A stretch of 64,000 bases of DNA from assembly GCA_038363925.1 (NCBI GenBank), contig JAQQWL010000015.1:1798001-1862000 (forward strand). Direction: 5' to 3'. A program made the translations under genes and the position numbers. The stretch comes from Apiospora phragmitis. Lineage: Eukaryota; Ascomycota; Sordariomycetes; Amphisphaeriales; Apiosporaceae. This document shows, piece by piece, positions 12,590-24,149 of the stretch (position 1 is its first letter; every line of letters starts with the position of its first letter). The notes under the pieces are model-generated. The model saw only the letters and a program-made list of their open reading frames with translations, was not told the origin of the DNA and searched no databases.

Positions 12590-15229
12590 CTATCTACAGC
12601 GGCGGCAACTCCTCGCGACAGATGGGACACTGCAGCCGGAACCGCATCCAGCCCTCGAGGCATTCCGAATGGAAGATGTGCCGGCACGGCGTGACCATGT
12701 AGACCCTCCTGGCGAAGACGCCCGCCACGCCGCCCACAGCCGCTGGATCCGCCTCGCCCGCCTTGACGACGGGGACCTCGAGCACCTCGCGACAGATGGC
12801 GCAGTCGATAACATGGATCTTCGTCGTATGTTTCCCGCCCGCACTCGCACCACCACTGCCGCTGTTCCCATCGCCGCTCTTCGTCCGCTCCAACGAGGGG
12901 CTCCGGGGGCCGACACCGAGACGAGCCCGATCGGCAGGCCGCCGCTCTCGACATTGTCCTCGCGCAGGATGGGATGGTACTCCCAGGCCTCGGGCATCCA
13001 GTTCTTGGGCAGCCCGAACCGAGGGCCCAGCACGTTCTGGCCCACGAGGACCCAGATCTGGACCCAGAGCCAGCCGGCGAGGACGGTGAAGGCGGTCCAG
13101 TCGGGCTCCGCGAACGCGAAGTTGTCCTGGGCCGTGTAGAAGTAGGAGATGGGCAGCAGCCGCAGCATGCTCTGGCCCACGACGAAGCGCCACGAGAAGG
13201 CGCGCCGGCAGTTGCGGTAGATGTTGCGGCAGATCTGGGGAACCCAGAGGGAGAGGTAGGTGAAGGCCAGTAGGTTAAAGTAGGTAGTGCGAATATGCGG
13301 CCGCCAAGTGATCGCGGCAAGTGACAGGAACAGAATTCCTATACCGATCAGGATGAATCGGCCAAAAATGGTACTTACTGTCGGGCCTGCTGGTGGCGTA
13401 GCAGGAGGGTTCGCAGCCGTTGAAGGAGCAGGTAGCCCAGCAACCGTTGTGTTATTTCCTGTGACCTCTTCAATCTCGGCATCAATGTCCTGATCGGACG
13501 GGATAATGATAGGTGGCGATGGCGGCCTTGGGTTTGCGCGCCGAGCGGTAGTGGATAAAATAGTATTCGAGACAGCGTCTGCATTTGCGTTAGGCGGTGT
13601 AGTTGTGGAGGTATTCACAGGCGTCTCAGGGGGCCTCGGTGTATTTGCGGCAGATGCGCGCTGCCTCTCTCTTTCCTGCCTTCTCCATTCGGGTTCTTGA
13701 ACCTTGAATATCTCAACAAGAAAAGCGACGGATACGATCATTGCTAAGAACGATGCAACTGTGACGACCAACGATGGTAGCATCGTGGTCGACGCCGACA
13801 GACTCCAAGCTGACGACCCAAGAAAGGTGATGCCGTCAGCTAGTAGCATGATGCTTGCGGTGTAGAAACTAACACGACCAAGGGTAGATGGTGTCGAAGT
13901 CTCTTTGATCTGCATCTTGAGCAGCTGAACCTGGCAAAAGATGACCAAAGCGAAGCCCAATAGCCAGGTCCTCACGCTATGTAGCCAGAACTCCTGCTTC
14001 CAGCCAATAAGGTGCAGCCCATCAGCTGGCGGGAACTCCGGAGGGCCCCTCGTCTCGAGAAAGAAGGCGCAATCCGGAGAATAGACGACAGCAGACATCT
14101 GGAGCTTTGGGTGACGCTGCTGGGGTGCTCCTCGGGGAGAGCGAAGCTCATATTCTAGATCTTCGATCGCCTTCGCCACGTTTTCGGGGCCATTGAGTGT
14201 GGGTTCAACTCGCAGAATGTCTTTATCTGGCGGATGAATCTGTATGTACACCACATACTCACAGTGAGGCGCCGGCGTCCAGCCTTCCCCGGGAGAGTCG
14301 ATGCTAGCGGCCCAAGGGTTAATGGGATCGCTGAACGTGCGCTTTTCTTTCCTTCGCAACACTTCGTCCAGAGTCCTGTTGAGTAGAGATTTGCTGGATT
14401 CGTAGAAGTCCTGCCGCGTCGTCAGCTGAGGCAGGCCGAAGATGCCTGCAAACTTCTCGCTGGTCGTCGTCAGGAGCAATGCCCCTTGCCGCGGCCAGTG
14501 GACACCATGCAGTCGCATGTCGAAGCTGGCGCCCGTGCCCTCGTCGTCGTCTATCGTGACCGTGGCGGAGACTTCGCGCGCAATCACCTCGGCAGGCATA
14601 AGTCCTCCTACCGAATGCAGGTTTTCCGGCTCTGTGCCCGCTTCCTCCTCGTCTTCGATCCGCAGCATCATCGTCCCCTCGCTGCCCGTGGCGTTGCGGA
14701 GCCAGTCAGCACCCCGACCCACCCACTCGATGTTGGGCATCATGGCCGTCAGGTTGTAGCTCGAATGGTCCCGGTACACCGAGGCGTTCCGCCGGACCCA
14801 GGGCCCCTTGACCACCCCCGAGACATTCTGCCACACGGGCGCCTGGGCGTCCGGGTCGCCGACGGCGTTGCGGCTCCACGCCTCGCAGCGGCTCTTGAAC
14901 CGGCCCAGGTCGTCCCACGCCAGCCCGTCCTCCTTGCGGAAGCCCGTCAGGTTGAGGTACCCGGCAGGGATCGTGATGTTGTTGTTGTTTTCGTCGTTTT
15001 CGAGATCGGGGGGGGGCGGCGGCGGGGGGTCGTCGAGGTGAAGGTGGGGGGCGAAGGCGCCCCAGTCCGTCGTGTTCAGGACGCCGTGCGCATGGCGCTG
15101 GCGCGCGAGCCGGGCGCGGGTCAGGGAGGGCGCGGCGACGAAGCCCGGGCCGTTGTCGGGGCTCGTCGCAACCCAGAAGAGGAGGATGATGAGGAAGACA
15201 ACGCGGGCATTGTCTTGCGGAGGAGGCAT
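12590..15229 (-). CDS. dscA: DSC E3 ubiquitin ligase subunit A (Tul1/Dsc1-like), membrane RING
   Basis: This is a Golgi/endosome membrane ubiquitin ligase, the catalytic subunit of the DSC complex; in fungi that complex supports SREBP cleavage and membrane-protein quality control. The start chosen is MPPPQDNARVV at 15229, because a hydrophobic signal-anchor (VFLIILLFWVA) follows directly; the open frame extends 12 codons further upstream. A long Asn-glycosylatable lumenal part precedes several membrane helices (VRTWLLGFALVIFC, FILIGIGILFLSLAAI, TYLSLWVPQICRNIY). A C-terminal RING-H2 reads CAICRE ... CRHIFHSEC ... CPICREEL. The RING lies in a different frame from the rest. A one-base deficit in the run at 12905-12909 explains this, with no splice sites there. 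Length is about 880 residues, as expected for Dsc1/Tul1. Confidence 0.87.
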   Translation of the reverse strand: MPPPQDNARVVFLIILLFWVATSPDNGPGFVAAPSLTRARLARQRHAHGVLNTTDWGAFAPHLHLDDPPPPPPPDLENDENNNNITIPAGYLNLTGFRKEDGLAWDDLGRFKSRCEAWSRNAVGDPDAQAPVWQNVSGVVKGPWVRRNASVYRDHSSYNLTAMMPNIEWVGRGADWLRNATGSEGTMMLRIEDEEEAGTEPENLHSVGGLMPAEVIAREVSATVTIDDDEGTGASFDMRLHGVHWPRQGALLLTTTSEKFAGIFGLPQLTTRQDFYESSKSLLNRTLDEVLRRKEKRTFSDPINPWAASIDSPGEGWTPAPHCEYVVYIQIHPPDKDILRVEPTLNGPENVAKAIEDLEYELRSPRGAPQQRHPKLQMSAVVYSPDCAFFLETRGPPEFPPADGLHLIGWKQEFWLHSVRTWLLGFALVIFCQVQLLKMQIKETSTPSTLGRVSFYTASIMLLADGITFLGSSAWSLSASTTMLPSLVVTVASFLAMIVSVAFLVEIFKVQEPEWRRQERERQRASAANTPRPPETPVNTSTTTPPNANADAVSNTILSTTARRANPRPPSPPIIIPSDQDIDAEIEEVTGNNTTVAGLPAPSTAANPPATPPAGPTVSTIFGRFILIGIGILFLSLAAITWRPHIRTTYFNLLAFTYLSLWVPQICRNIYRNCRRAFSWRFVVGQSMLRLLPISYFYTAQDNFAFAEPDWTAFTVLAGWLWVQIWVLVGQNVLGPRFGLPKNWMPEAWEYHPILREDNVESGGLPIGLVSVSAPGAPRWSGRRAAMGTAAVVVRVRAGNIRRRSMLSTAPSVARCSRSPSSRRARRIQRLWAAWRASSPGGSTWSRRAGTSSIRNASRAGCGSGCSVPSVARSCRRCR

Positions 15230-15858
15230 GGCCACACGGGGAGGGGGAGGAAGTAGGAGGATCACCGGATGGTGGGCATCGTAGCTTCTTAAGCAAGAAG
15301 GAATAAAGGAGGTACCTGAGTCAGAGGGTCTATAGCCGCAACAGCCGGCCTTTTAGACAGCAATGCAATATCTCTTAAATATCAAGACGTGTATGTACTT
15401 CAAAGATATGTAATACCTAATAGAGTGGTTGAGCCGCGTGGTGTACCCTGAAGTTTATTAATGATGCCTATTACCTACCTGCAGCAACAGCCAACAGCTC
15501 AGTAGTTAAATGAAGTCACCGGCTCGTCGGTGCACTTGCCCGAGCTAAAACAGCCCCCGACCCACCCCAGTCTTCAGGGGTCTCGCAGCGGCTACCACTG
15601 AACAGCAGGGGTTTTAAGAGCAAGTACGCGCATACCTGCAGTACAGATTACAGCATCCCGTTCGCGCCTTGGTTATTCCTTAATCAATTGTGCACTCTCT
15701 CCTCTTACGTAGTCCCTGCACCTGGGCAAACCACCCACGAAACGAAACGCCACCGCCTACGAAGCAGGCAAACACCGTACAACCGGAGAAGCAGAAGGAG
15801 AAGAAAGACCTACGTTCGTTTAACTTGTCCAAGATACCCGCCCTGCGTTTGCGCGAAG
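15230..15858. other. Divergent intergenic region
   Basis: This is the shared upstream region of the leftward RING ligase and the rightward HSBP1-like gene. It contains no recognisable gene. A pyrimidine-rich stretch near 15687-15720 may belong to the HSBP1 promoter. Confidence 0.4.
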
Positions 15859-16232
15859 ATGTCGTCCAAGAAGCTCGAGACCAACGCTGCGAACAACAAC
15901 AACAACAACAAAGAAGAAACGGTAGGTGCACGACGTATACAAGTCCGTATTAGGGGGTCAGCTACTTACAACACAACTATTTGATAGCCTTCCGATGAAT
16001 TGACTGCCGTAGTCGAAGAGCTGCTCAACTCCCTCTCCAATAAGTTCGCCGGTGTTTCCAGCGAGATATTCGCAAAGAGTATGCACTCCCCACCTGCCCA
16101 ACCAGACGATAGCTGCAATTATGGATTCTGATGCGTGTCATTATAGTGGACGAGATGTCACGAAGATTAGATAACCTCGAATCCGCTTTAAAGGCCAATC
16201 AAGCAAGCGATTCGGCCTCATCAAAACCATGA
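15859..16232 (+). CDS. Heat shock factor-binding protein 1-like (HSBP1)
   Basis: Three exons, 15859-15921, 15988-16078 and 16147-16232, splice in phase to a 79-residue protein. Donors are GTAGGT and GTATGC; acceptors end TTGATAG and TTATAG. After an Asn-rich head (six Asn from AAC repeats) the body reads DELTAVVEELLNSLSNKF, then DEMSRRLDNLESAL. This is the trimeric coiled-coil pattern of HSBP1, which binds the heat-shock factor trimer and dampens its activity. The gene lies between the RING ligase (divergent) and PDI (convergent). It is easily missed because of its small exons. Confidence 0.85.
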
Positions 16233-16483
16233 ACAACTCAATACAATCATCTTAACGGACCTGATTAAGGGTATACACTACAGGGAGGCGGGCGACCAAT
16301 GGGGCGTTGGGGAGTTTAGTCCACGGACGATTGTTTTGTGCGCTTAGAGTGTGCTATAAATCTGGATATCATTTTATTGTATTGGCTTTGTGTCAAGAAT
16401 AGGCATCATGCCTAATGCATTTCTCGTCATCATCGTATCGTCAGAAGGGTGTTCGGCCACTTCATTAGTGTTCCAACCCTTGT

Positions 16484-17660
16484 TTACAGCTCGTCCTTCT
16501 CACCAGTGACCTTGTCGGCCATATCCTTGAGGAACTGGCGCAGGACGTTGGTCTTGCTCTGGAGCTCATCCACCTTGGCCGGGGCCAGACCTCCCTTCTT
16601 GAGGATACCATCCAGGCGGGCAAGCTCCTTGGCGACGTAGGAGTCGCTCTGAGACAGCTTGTCGAAGACGCGGACGTAGTACTGGGCGTACTTGGACTGA
16701 GCACCCTCGGAGAAGCCAGCGGCGGCCTTCTTGGCCTCCTCGCTCAGGTCAGCCAGCGCAGCTCCGCCAGCAGCGAACTTCATGGCAATTTCGTTCATGA
16801 GACCGATGGTACCAGCGGTAGCGTCAAGCCCGCCGCCGGCAACACGGTGCGTGCCGGTCTTCTCGTTGAGGAAAGCGACAAGGTCGGCTTCGGTTCGGCC
16901 ACCGTTGTAGGCCTCACCATCCTTGGAGCCGGCGGGGAAGAACTTGATAGTCGGGTACGAAGTAACGCCCTGCTCCGAAGCGGTAGCCTTGCTGTTCTCA
17001 GCCTCGGCATCCACCTTGGCAACGACAACGTTGGTCTCGAGGATGAAGTCCTCAGCCAGCGTTTCCCAGGTAGGAGCCAAGCTCTTGCAGTCTATCAACG
17101 TAGTTAGCATACCGGCCAAGGGGAAATTCAGGAAATAGGCTACACATACGACCACACCAGGGAGCAGTGAAAGCAACAAGGACGTTCTTGTCACTGCCAA
17201 TGATCTCCTTGAAAGTCTTATCCGTCAACATGTTGACTTGGCTGGGCATCTCCAACTTTCTCTTGGCCTTGACACCGGTCTTGTCGGTGATGAACTTGGT
17301 CAAGCTATCCAAATCACGTCCACCATTGTAGTCCTCGGGCTTGTCGCTCTTTCCGTCAAAGAACTTGAGAGTCGGGAAACCCTGAACACCGAATCGCTTG
17401 CCAAGGGACTTCTCGGCATCGGCGTCGACCTTAGCGATCTGGACATCCTTGGAGGCGGCAAAGACACCAGCCAGCTCTTCGTAGACGGGAGCGAGGTTCT
17501 TGCAGTGGCCGCACCAGGGGGCGAAGAACTCGACCAGTGTGGGCTTGCCCGACTTCAGCACGACCTTGTCGAAGTTGTCGGGAACGAGGTCAAGGACAGC
17601 GGACTTGGCTGCTACGGCGGCAGCGAGGCCGGAGAGCACGAGGCTCTTGAGGAGGACCAT
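16484..17660 (-). CDS. erp38: Protein disulfide isomerase, ERp38 type
   Basis: Exons 17660-17150 and 17091-16484 are joined across a 58-nt intron (GTATGT ... GATAG). The intron splits the second active site, so that TGGTGTGGTC plus ACTGC restores WCGHC. The 372-residue product has a signal peptide (MVLLKSLVLSGLAAAVAA), two thioredoxin domains each with APWCGHCK, and a C-terminal helical D (ERp29-like) domain. It ends in KDEL, so it is an ER-lumen oxidoreductase and isomerase for secretory protein folding. The architecture matches Neurospora ERp38 (class with two a-domains plus D domain). The gene is intact and shares its upstream region with ribosomal protein S29. Confidence 0.95.
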
Positions 17661-18290
17661 TTTGATGCAAAGGTCACAAAAGGGCCAGATAATTGTTATG
17701 TAAAAGAAATTGATCTAGGAAACCGCGGTCAAGATGAAGAAAAACCACGTCTTATAAGGCGCGGGGTTCTGTAGGAGGATATAGAAAAGAGCCGGCTCTG
17801 TTACAAATGCTGAGAAATGGACATGCATTGAATGATGGCTGACCGTCCGGAGGCAAGCTGTCAACTTGCTAGGCCCAAGCTCCAAAGCTCCCAATGGATG
17901 ACGACCCGGCCCAGGCAGGTGGCGTTGCTCCAATTGACGACCAGCATTCAATTCAACCAAACAAACTTGGGGGTGGGGGGTTGTCGTTGATAAGATAAGG
18001 TCGTAATCTTGCACAGCCATAGGAACGTACCTGCTCACTTGATTCCAGCCACAGCCCACCCACACTAGCCCCATGCCGCGAAAGCACTGACCCAGACTCT
18101 TGGTTTGGTGGCTTCCCACAACCCAATTTTGCAAAAAAAGGCCATTTGCGCGAACATTTCGACTTTCCACTCCGATCTACAATCGACGACCGCCGCCCAA
18201 CGCCAGACACCTCGCCAACCTGCAACCGCACATTCCGCCCAGAGCAAGCTCAGTCTACGTGACCAGCTGCATCATCATCAAACCGCCATC
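17661..18290. promoter_or_regulatory. Divergent promoter region, PDI / ribosomal S29
   Basis: About 630 bases separate the start codons of the two divergently transcribed genes. No other gene is present. Open frames here are short and lack motifs. I cannot point to a specific transcription-factor site with confidence. Confidence 0.5.
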
Positions 18291-18682
18291 ATGTCTCACG
18301 AAACCGTCTGGAACTCTCGTCCCCGCACCTACGGCAAGGGCGCCCGTGCCTGGTACGTTTCCTGTCGTTAGAGGGAGGAGGGTCATGTCAAAAATCCAAG
18401 AACGGATTGGACGATGAGGGAATGCTGTCATGGCCGTGAAGGGAACCTGTACTAACATATCTTTCTTCACTATAGCCGTGTCTGCACCCACAAGGCTGGT
18501 CTGATCCGCAAGTACGGCCTCAACATCTGCCGTCAGTGCTTCCGTGAGAAGGCTGCCGACATTGGCTTTGTCAAGGTACGAATTGAGTCGAGCTGCGAAA
18601 CACCACCGCGCATTGCCCTTCGCTGTACGATGGAGGTAGAAAGAACACACCGGAATACTAACATACTGGACAGCACCGTTAA
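18291..18682 (+). CDS. rps29: 40S ribosomal protein S29 (uS14)
   Basis: Three exons, 18291-18352, 18476-18575 and 18674-18682, give a 56-residue protein. It starts [21 protein letters not shown] four-cysteine zinc site follows (CRVC ... CRQC), then [11 protein letters not shown]. The last exon is only nine bases and encodes HR plus the stop. It is preceded by a perfect TACTAAC branch site and an ACAG acceptor. Donors are GTACGT and GTACGA. It belongs to the small ribosomal subunit head and is intact. Confidence 0.96.
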
Positions 18683-19447
18683 ACTGCCAACAAAGACCAA
18701 CATGTCTTTACTCGTCCCATTCCATCGTCTCTCTTGCATCTAGTCATCTACGATACGAACAACGTTCGCGGATATGGAGTTGGTCGGTTTATGATCTCGC
18801 AAGGGGAATAAAAAGGGCTCTACGGTTTCCCCTGGTGCATTCACCCTTCAAACATTGGAGAGGTTGTTGGGCTTCGTGGACAGGCATAGCCAAGACTGCG
18901 ATAGAGTCAAGCTAGTACACCACGACAATGCATATGGATTTTTGATGACATCCTACGATCATACGATTTTCTCTCGAGTCTCGAGCCGCGCTTGGTGGGA
19001 ATGACATCTGTGAAAGACCGGGCGTCGGCCATGCCAGGAGGCACTTTGCTTAGGCTTCGTTATCGTTCCTTCCTGGGAGAGATTGATGAGAATGTTTAAC
19101 CCAAAATATCCCGCTCATCACAACTGTGACAGTGGCCATGGACTCATCTATGTCTTGGCCAATTCCCATCCGGCTTCAAGTTGCCAGCCATATGTCAAAG
19201 TGCCTGCTTCGAAGCCATCCTAATTAATCGTGCTAGGTAGGGGTGACAGCACTTGTCTCGCGCTCTTTTGGTATTATCAAATCATCCAATTCTTATGCCA
19301 TTCTGCCAAACCCAGCTCAGTCACATAGCGTCCAATCCATAACTATGCCTGACTGACAGTGAATGAAAGGAGTTACCGAGCCCCCTATCGTACACTTATC
19401 ATAACAATACAATCCGCTGTCCCCTTCAAGAAATACCAGTACCAGCT
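18683..19447. other. Intergenic
   Basis: This is the 3' region between S29 and the convergent C2H2 gene. No gene or repeat is recognised. Confidence 0.45.
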
Positions 19448-20567
19448 TTAGAACATGATCAGCCGGTCCCCGCTCACAACGCTCTGGATTCCACGCTGCA
19501 CGTTCTCGAAGCGGGTGAAGCCACAAGTCTCGCTCTCGAGGTGGTTGATGATGGCCGCGAGCGACTTGAACTCTTTCCCGCAGCCACCGCTCTTGGGGCA
19601 ATGATATAGGGATTGCTGATCTGTAGCCGGCGTTTGTGGCACTAGTCACATATCATCTACGCATCTCGTCTCTTTTTTCTATCCTTTCTCTCTCTGGCGC
19701 GCGCGCGCATTACTTCCCCTTGCGCCTACACTCCGGCATGTGGCCCCGCGGCCGCCGGGCTGAGCTAACTACAACTACTTGCAGGAAAGAAAAAGACAAA
19801 CAAGCAAGTACTTACGGGTCGGAGAGTTCAGGTGCTGATTCAGCCCCCGCAGCGAGTTGAAGGGCCGGTGACAGAGGTAGCACTGGTAGCTGCCGCTGTA
19901 GGCGTTGTAGAGCGCTCGTTGGCCTCGTAGTGGCTTGAGCCGCGGTACTCGAGCAGATTCTTGGTGAAGACGCCGCCGGTATCTTTGCTGCGCACGAACT
20001 TGTACAGCGTGTCGCGGTTCAGGCCGGTGGCCACAGAGCAGGCCCCGGTCTCGAGGTGGTGCGTCAGGCCCGTGGCCGTGGCGAAGCAGTTCTTGCAGAA
20101 GGGGCACTTGATGTTCTGGCCCTGGTGGCGGCTGGAGCGGAGGTGCTGTAGTCCGGGTAGATGATGGGTTTGGGTTAATCATGTCAAATCCTTTTCAGAT
20201 CACCCTTGCTAACTACATAACAGCCACATAAGGGCTGACTGGGGACTGACTGACCTGGGTTAAGCTGTTACGGCTCATGAACGTCCTGTCGCACTCTTTG
20301 CAGTAGTTGTGGTCGTCGTGCTCGTGCTCGGTCAGCTGCTCCTCGGTCGGCCAGGTCCAGCTGCAGCGGCGGCACCCGAACTCGAAGTGCTCCAGGTTGG
20401 ACATGTGCTGGAACCGCGCCGTCTCGGAACCGAAGGTGCGGGAGCAGGTGTCGCACTCGAATTTGGGGGTCCCGGTGCCCTGTCGAGGTGACGTGCTGGT
20501 CCCGCGCCCGCCAGGTCCGGAAGGACTTGTCGCACGAGCCGCACTGCCAGTCATCGAACAGTTCCAT
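19448..20567 (-). CDS. Multi-C2H2 zinc finger protein
   Basis: Exons are approximately 20567-20255, 20145-19816 and 19620-19448. The introns have GTCAGT ... CTACAG and GTAAGT ... CTACAG boundaries. The product of about 270 residues starts MELFDDWQCGSCDKSF. It is almost entirely C2H2-like units: CGSC...H...H, CDTC...H...H, CRRC...H, CKEC...H, CPFC...H, CYLC...H and a final CPKSGGCGKEF...H...C. Fingers of this spacing occur in fungal nucleic-acid-binding proteins of unknown target. The frame is broken at 20465-20469 (one base too many in GGGGG) and near 19916 (one too few). Both sit inside conserved finger sequence and are not introns. Confidence 0.75.
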
Positions 20568-22813
20568 GTTGAAGGAAGATTCTCATTAAAAGCCTCTTGC
20601 CGGTGACCAAATATGGTGTTGTATATCTATTACGATGGTATTGATGAGTGTTTGGTGATTTGGAACCGGGGAAAAGGAGGGGGGAAAAGAGACGAAGTCG
20701 ACGATGCTGTTACAGCCGAGCTTGCCATCGACCAATTCAATGCTCAAGCTCCAAGGGGTCCGTGGGGAACGCCTTCCAAGCTACAGTAAACTCCAGGACA
20801 AGGGTTGAGAACATGGAAACAAACGCAAACCTGGGGTACGCAATTCGTCAATGTTCCTGGTTCCTTCCTTGGACCGCCTCTCGTTCTGCTAGGTACACAG
20901 ATAAAAAATTGGTGTAGCAATTCCTCGACAGGTCAAAATCAAAACAGTGTTCATAATCACGAGTCTCATTATTAGACGCCGACTTCATGTAATGCAAGAA
21001 GGCCACCACCAACCAGTGCATGTGCTTGGTCTTTTTGCTTTTCCCCCTCCTTAATTTGACTCTACGCCTCGGAAGGACCGTATCTGCTGCTATCGCCCAA
21101 GGGTTTCTAGATTCTGGGAATCCTCATGCGGAACTTTCCGTTTATCTGAATTCTGCTGAATCGGGTTGAAAATGAGCGAACTTGATTAGGTTGGCATGTG
21201 CCAGATTATGCCACCGGAACAGATTGAACCAGCCCGTCGTTCCTTTCCAGGTCCCATGAACGGCTTCGTGCCAACAACTGTCATTCCTTCCCACTCTGCC
21301 ACTTGCCCCTGAAGACCGCCCTTTGCCTCATGATCCATAGGGTTGGTACTCTGGGGCCTCCTTCTCCGACAACAGCCCCGGCACCATTTCAATGTACGGT
21401 TCGTTGAAGAAGACAAAGAGGACGAGGATTGCGCAATCCCCATGAGAAAGCAGAACACCACCGCAAGCACGAGGAGGGTATGTACTGGCCGCCACTCTGG
21501 ACACAAAGGCTCAAGGAACTCGGCGTCCATAGCCATGGGCGATCCTCCGACTTGCAACTGATTTGGACGGTCTGACCAGGCACAGAAGTCTTCGCCTAGT
21601 GCCTTGTACCTGATTTCCCGGGGTGTTAGCGGACGGCCTTTTCATCTTCTAGGACTTTCTTGTTTGGGGAGGGGGATAAGAGCTCCATAAAGCCCTATAT
21701 GGTCCCAAGAAGGGTGAGGGATACGATTCACGATACCCCCATAGAAAAGGGGGAGTAAATTATTCGAGCAAGAGACGTATATGCCTTTCACATGGGGCGT
21801 TTCGATACTACGTACTCTTCACAGACCGAAGTAAACCCAGACAGCTTCGCATAGTCGATCAAGTCGTGCCTCAACATCGAGGTCTCGGAGGCCGCCGGAG
21901 GGGCCGAACCCGCCTCGTCGATGTCCTCGACTTGACTCCTGATCTGAAGGGGCGCCATGGGCCCGAGAAAGCACGCCGTATGCCGTGCGAGTATCTAGGC
22001 CAGAAACTATGTCGTTCTACTCTCCCTTCTACCGAGCCGAGAAGGCTCTCAACAACGAAGACGAAAGAAGAAGAGGAGACAATGGAATAGCACCAGGATG
22101 GTAATAATGCAGAGAGAAGAAAAAGTATCGTAGTTCTTACTTGCTCTGGGTTAATTCCGTGGAAAGCGAGAGACGGACGCATTGACTAAAAGGAGTCCTA
22201 GCGTACACACACAAGCGAACACTTGCTATCACTTACTGTCACCACAGCTTGTGTATAGTGGTAATGGTGATTCAACCTTTCGGTAAAGGCGTAACGTTGA
22301 TGGGTGTAACACACGCGAGATTGGCGGACCCTATCCCTCGCTGAAAACCGTTGCCGAGACTGGGTGCGTACAATGTGCCACTTCGTCAACGTTCACAAAA
22401 TCATGATAGACCGCGGCTAGGCCTGCCCATGACAGCCTTGTTGTCGCACTTCCGGAATACGAGTGACACCTGTTGTGGTTGTGTTAATTGGGATTTGTTT
22501 CATTGCTTTTTGTATGGTCTCTGTCAGGCTTTCCTCATTGCAGACTAAAGTACAAGAGAAAAGTCGTAGACAAGAACAGAGGGGAGATGACATGATGTCT
22601 AAGCTTCTTGGAGCCAAATGTACACGAGAATCCATCTCAAAATCAACGGTGGGTGTTGTACATTTATACATGTCATTTCCATATACACATCATCTCAATA
22701 AACTCCTTGCCCCCCATGCCCGCCGTCGTAGCAAGCCCACCGAGTTTGCTCGCTTCATCCCTCGTACAGATTAGGTATAGGTAAATTCGTGACACCAGCA
22801 GATCTCTTTTGAT
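20568..22813. other. Intergenic, one weak ORF
   Basis: Apart from the weak ORF at 21186-21557, no frame in this 2.2-kb stretch has a recognisable motif or gene-like exon structure. Confidence 0.4.
21186..21557 (-). CDS. Hypothetical small membrane protein (weak)
   Basis: This is an open frame of up to 123 residues with one strong hydrophobic segment (VHTLLVLAVVFCFLMGIA), followed by a Ser-rich and then a Cys/Arg-rich stretch. The frame stays open upstream of the ATG (KALGEDFCAWSDRPNQ), so a first exon may be missing. I do not recognise the family. It may be a chance frame. Confidence 0.25.
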   Translation of the reverse strand: MQVGGSPMAMDAEFLEPLCPEWRPVHTLLVLAVVFCFLMGIAQSSSSLSSSTNRTLKWCRGCCRRRRPQSTNPMDHEAKGGLQGQVAEWEGMTVVGTKPFMGPGKERRAGSICSGGIIWHMPT

Positions 22814-24149
22814 TTACTTGATGATTCGGGTAATGATACCAGTGGCAACGGTGCGGCCACCCTCACGGACGTTGACACGCTGACCAGCCTCGATGGCAAT
22901 GGGGTTGTGCAGATGGGCCACCATCTCGACGTTGTCACCGGGCATGATCATGCGGCTCTTGTCCTCGCAGTCGTCAGGAAGGAAGAGCGCACAAGACTCA
23001 TCGGCAGTACGCAAGAACATCTGGGGGCGGTAGTTTCGTGGAAACCAGTGTGACGGCCACCCTCGTCCTTGGTCAGAACGTAGAGAGAGATCATGAACTG
23101 GGTGTGGGCCTTGACGCTGCCGGGCTTGACAATGACCATACCACGGCGGACATCTTCGCGGCGGATACCACGGAGGAGAAGACCGGAGTTGTCACCAGCG
23201 CGAGACTCGTCGCAGGACTTCTTGAAGGTCTCGATATCGGTAACCTTGGTCTTGATGACCTCACCACCCTTGCCGACAAGCTCAACTTCGGAGTCCTTCT
23301 TGAGGGTACCTCGCTCAACACGGCCCGAGGCGACGGTTCCACGGCCAGAAATGGAGAAGACATCCTCAACAGACATCAAGAAAGGCTTGTCCAGATTACG
23401 CTCGGGTGTGGGAATCCACGTGTCGACGGCCTCGAGAAGCTCATCGATCTTCTGCACACCAATCTCGGGTCGCTTGCCTTCCATGGCCATCAGGGCGGAA
23501 CCCATGATGACGGGGGTCTCGTCACCCTCGAAGCCGTAGTGGCTCAGCAGCTCACGCATCTCCATCTCGACGAGCTCCAACATCTCGGGGTCCTCAATGG
23601 CATCGACCTTGTTCACAAAGACGACAATCTTCTGGACACCGACCTGGCGGGCGAGCAGCAAGTGCTCTCGGGTCTGGGGCATCTGTCCATCGGAAGCGGC
23701 CACGACAATGATGGCACCGTCCATGTTGGCAGCACCGGTAATCATGTTCTTGATGTAATCGGCGTGACCGGGACAGTCGACGTGAGAGTAGTGGCGGGCT
23801 TCGGTGGCGTACTCGATGTGGGCAGTAGAGATGGTGATACCTCGCTTTCGCTCCTCGGGAGCCTTGTCAATGGCGCCATACTCGAGGTAGTTGGCCATAC
23901 CCTTCTCGGCCTGTCGCTTGGTGATGGCGGCAGAGAGCGTAGTCTTTCCATGATCGACGTGACCGATGGTACCGATGTTTACGTGAGGCTTGTTTCGCTC
24001 AAAGGCGGCGGCGTACGAGCGGTAGATGTTGAGGGCGGCACAGACATTCTGGGATTTTATGGACTGTAACGGATTGGCAGAGCTGCCGGTTCGGAGAGAA
24101 GGCGGGATGCGCGCAGGAAGGGCGTGAGGGTTCGGAAAGCGGCCGACAT
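22814..24149 (-). CDS. tuf1: Mitochondrial elongation factor Tu
   Basis: This GTPase delivers aminoacyl-tRNA to the mitochondrial ribosome. It has a presequence, then [18 protein letters not shown] (G1), the G2 effector region [13 protein letters not shown] (G3), NKVD (G4) and GSAL (G5). Domains 2 and 3 end in GIITRIIK. The start chosen is [15 protein letters not shown] at 24149, an amphipathic Arg-rich presequence. It is in a different frame from the body, implying one missing base near 24101. A second break is certain: at 23034-23036 one A is missing between GFHE and the conserved [14 protein letters not shown]-Tu is essential and normally single-copy, so these are probably sequence errors. 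No intron is seen. Confidence 0.9.

Noticed and set aside
23038..24069. 343-codon open frame on the plus strand, antisense to EF-Tu
   Set aside because: Shadow of the strongly biased EF-Tu codons; no motifs of its own.
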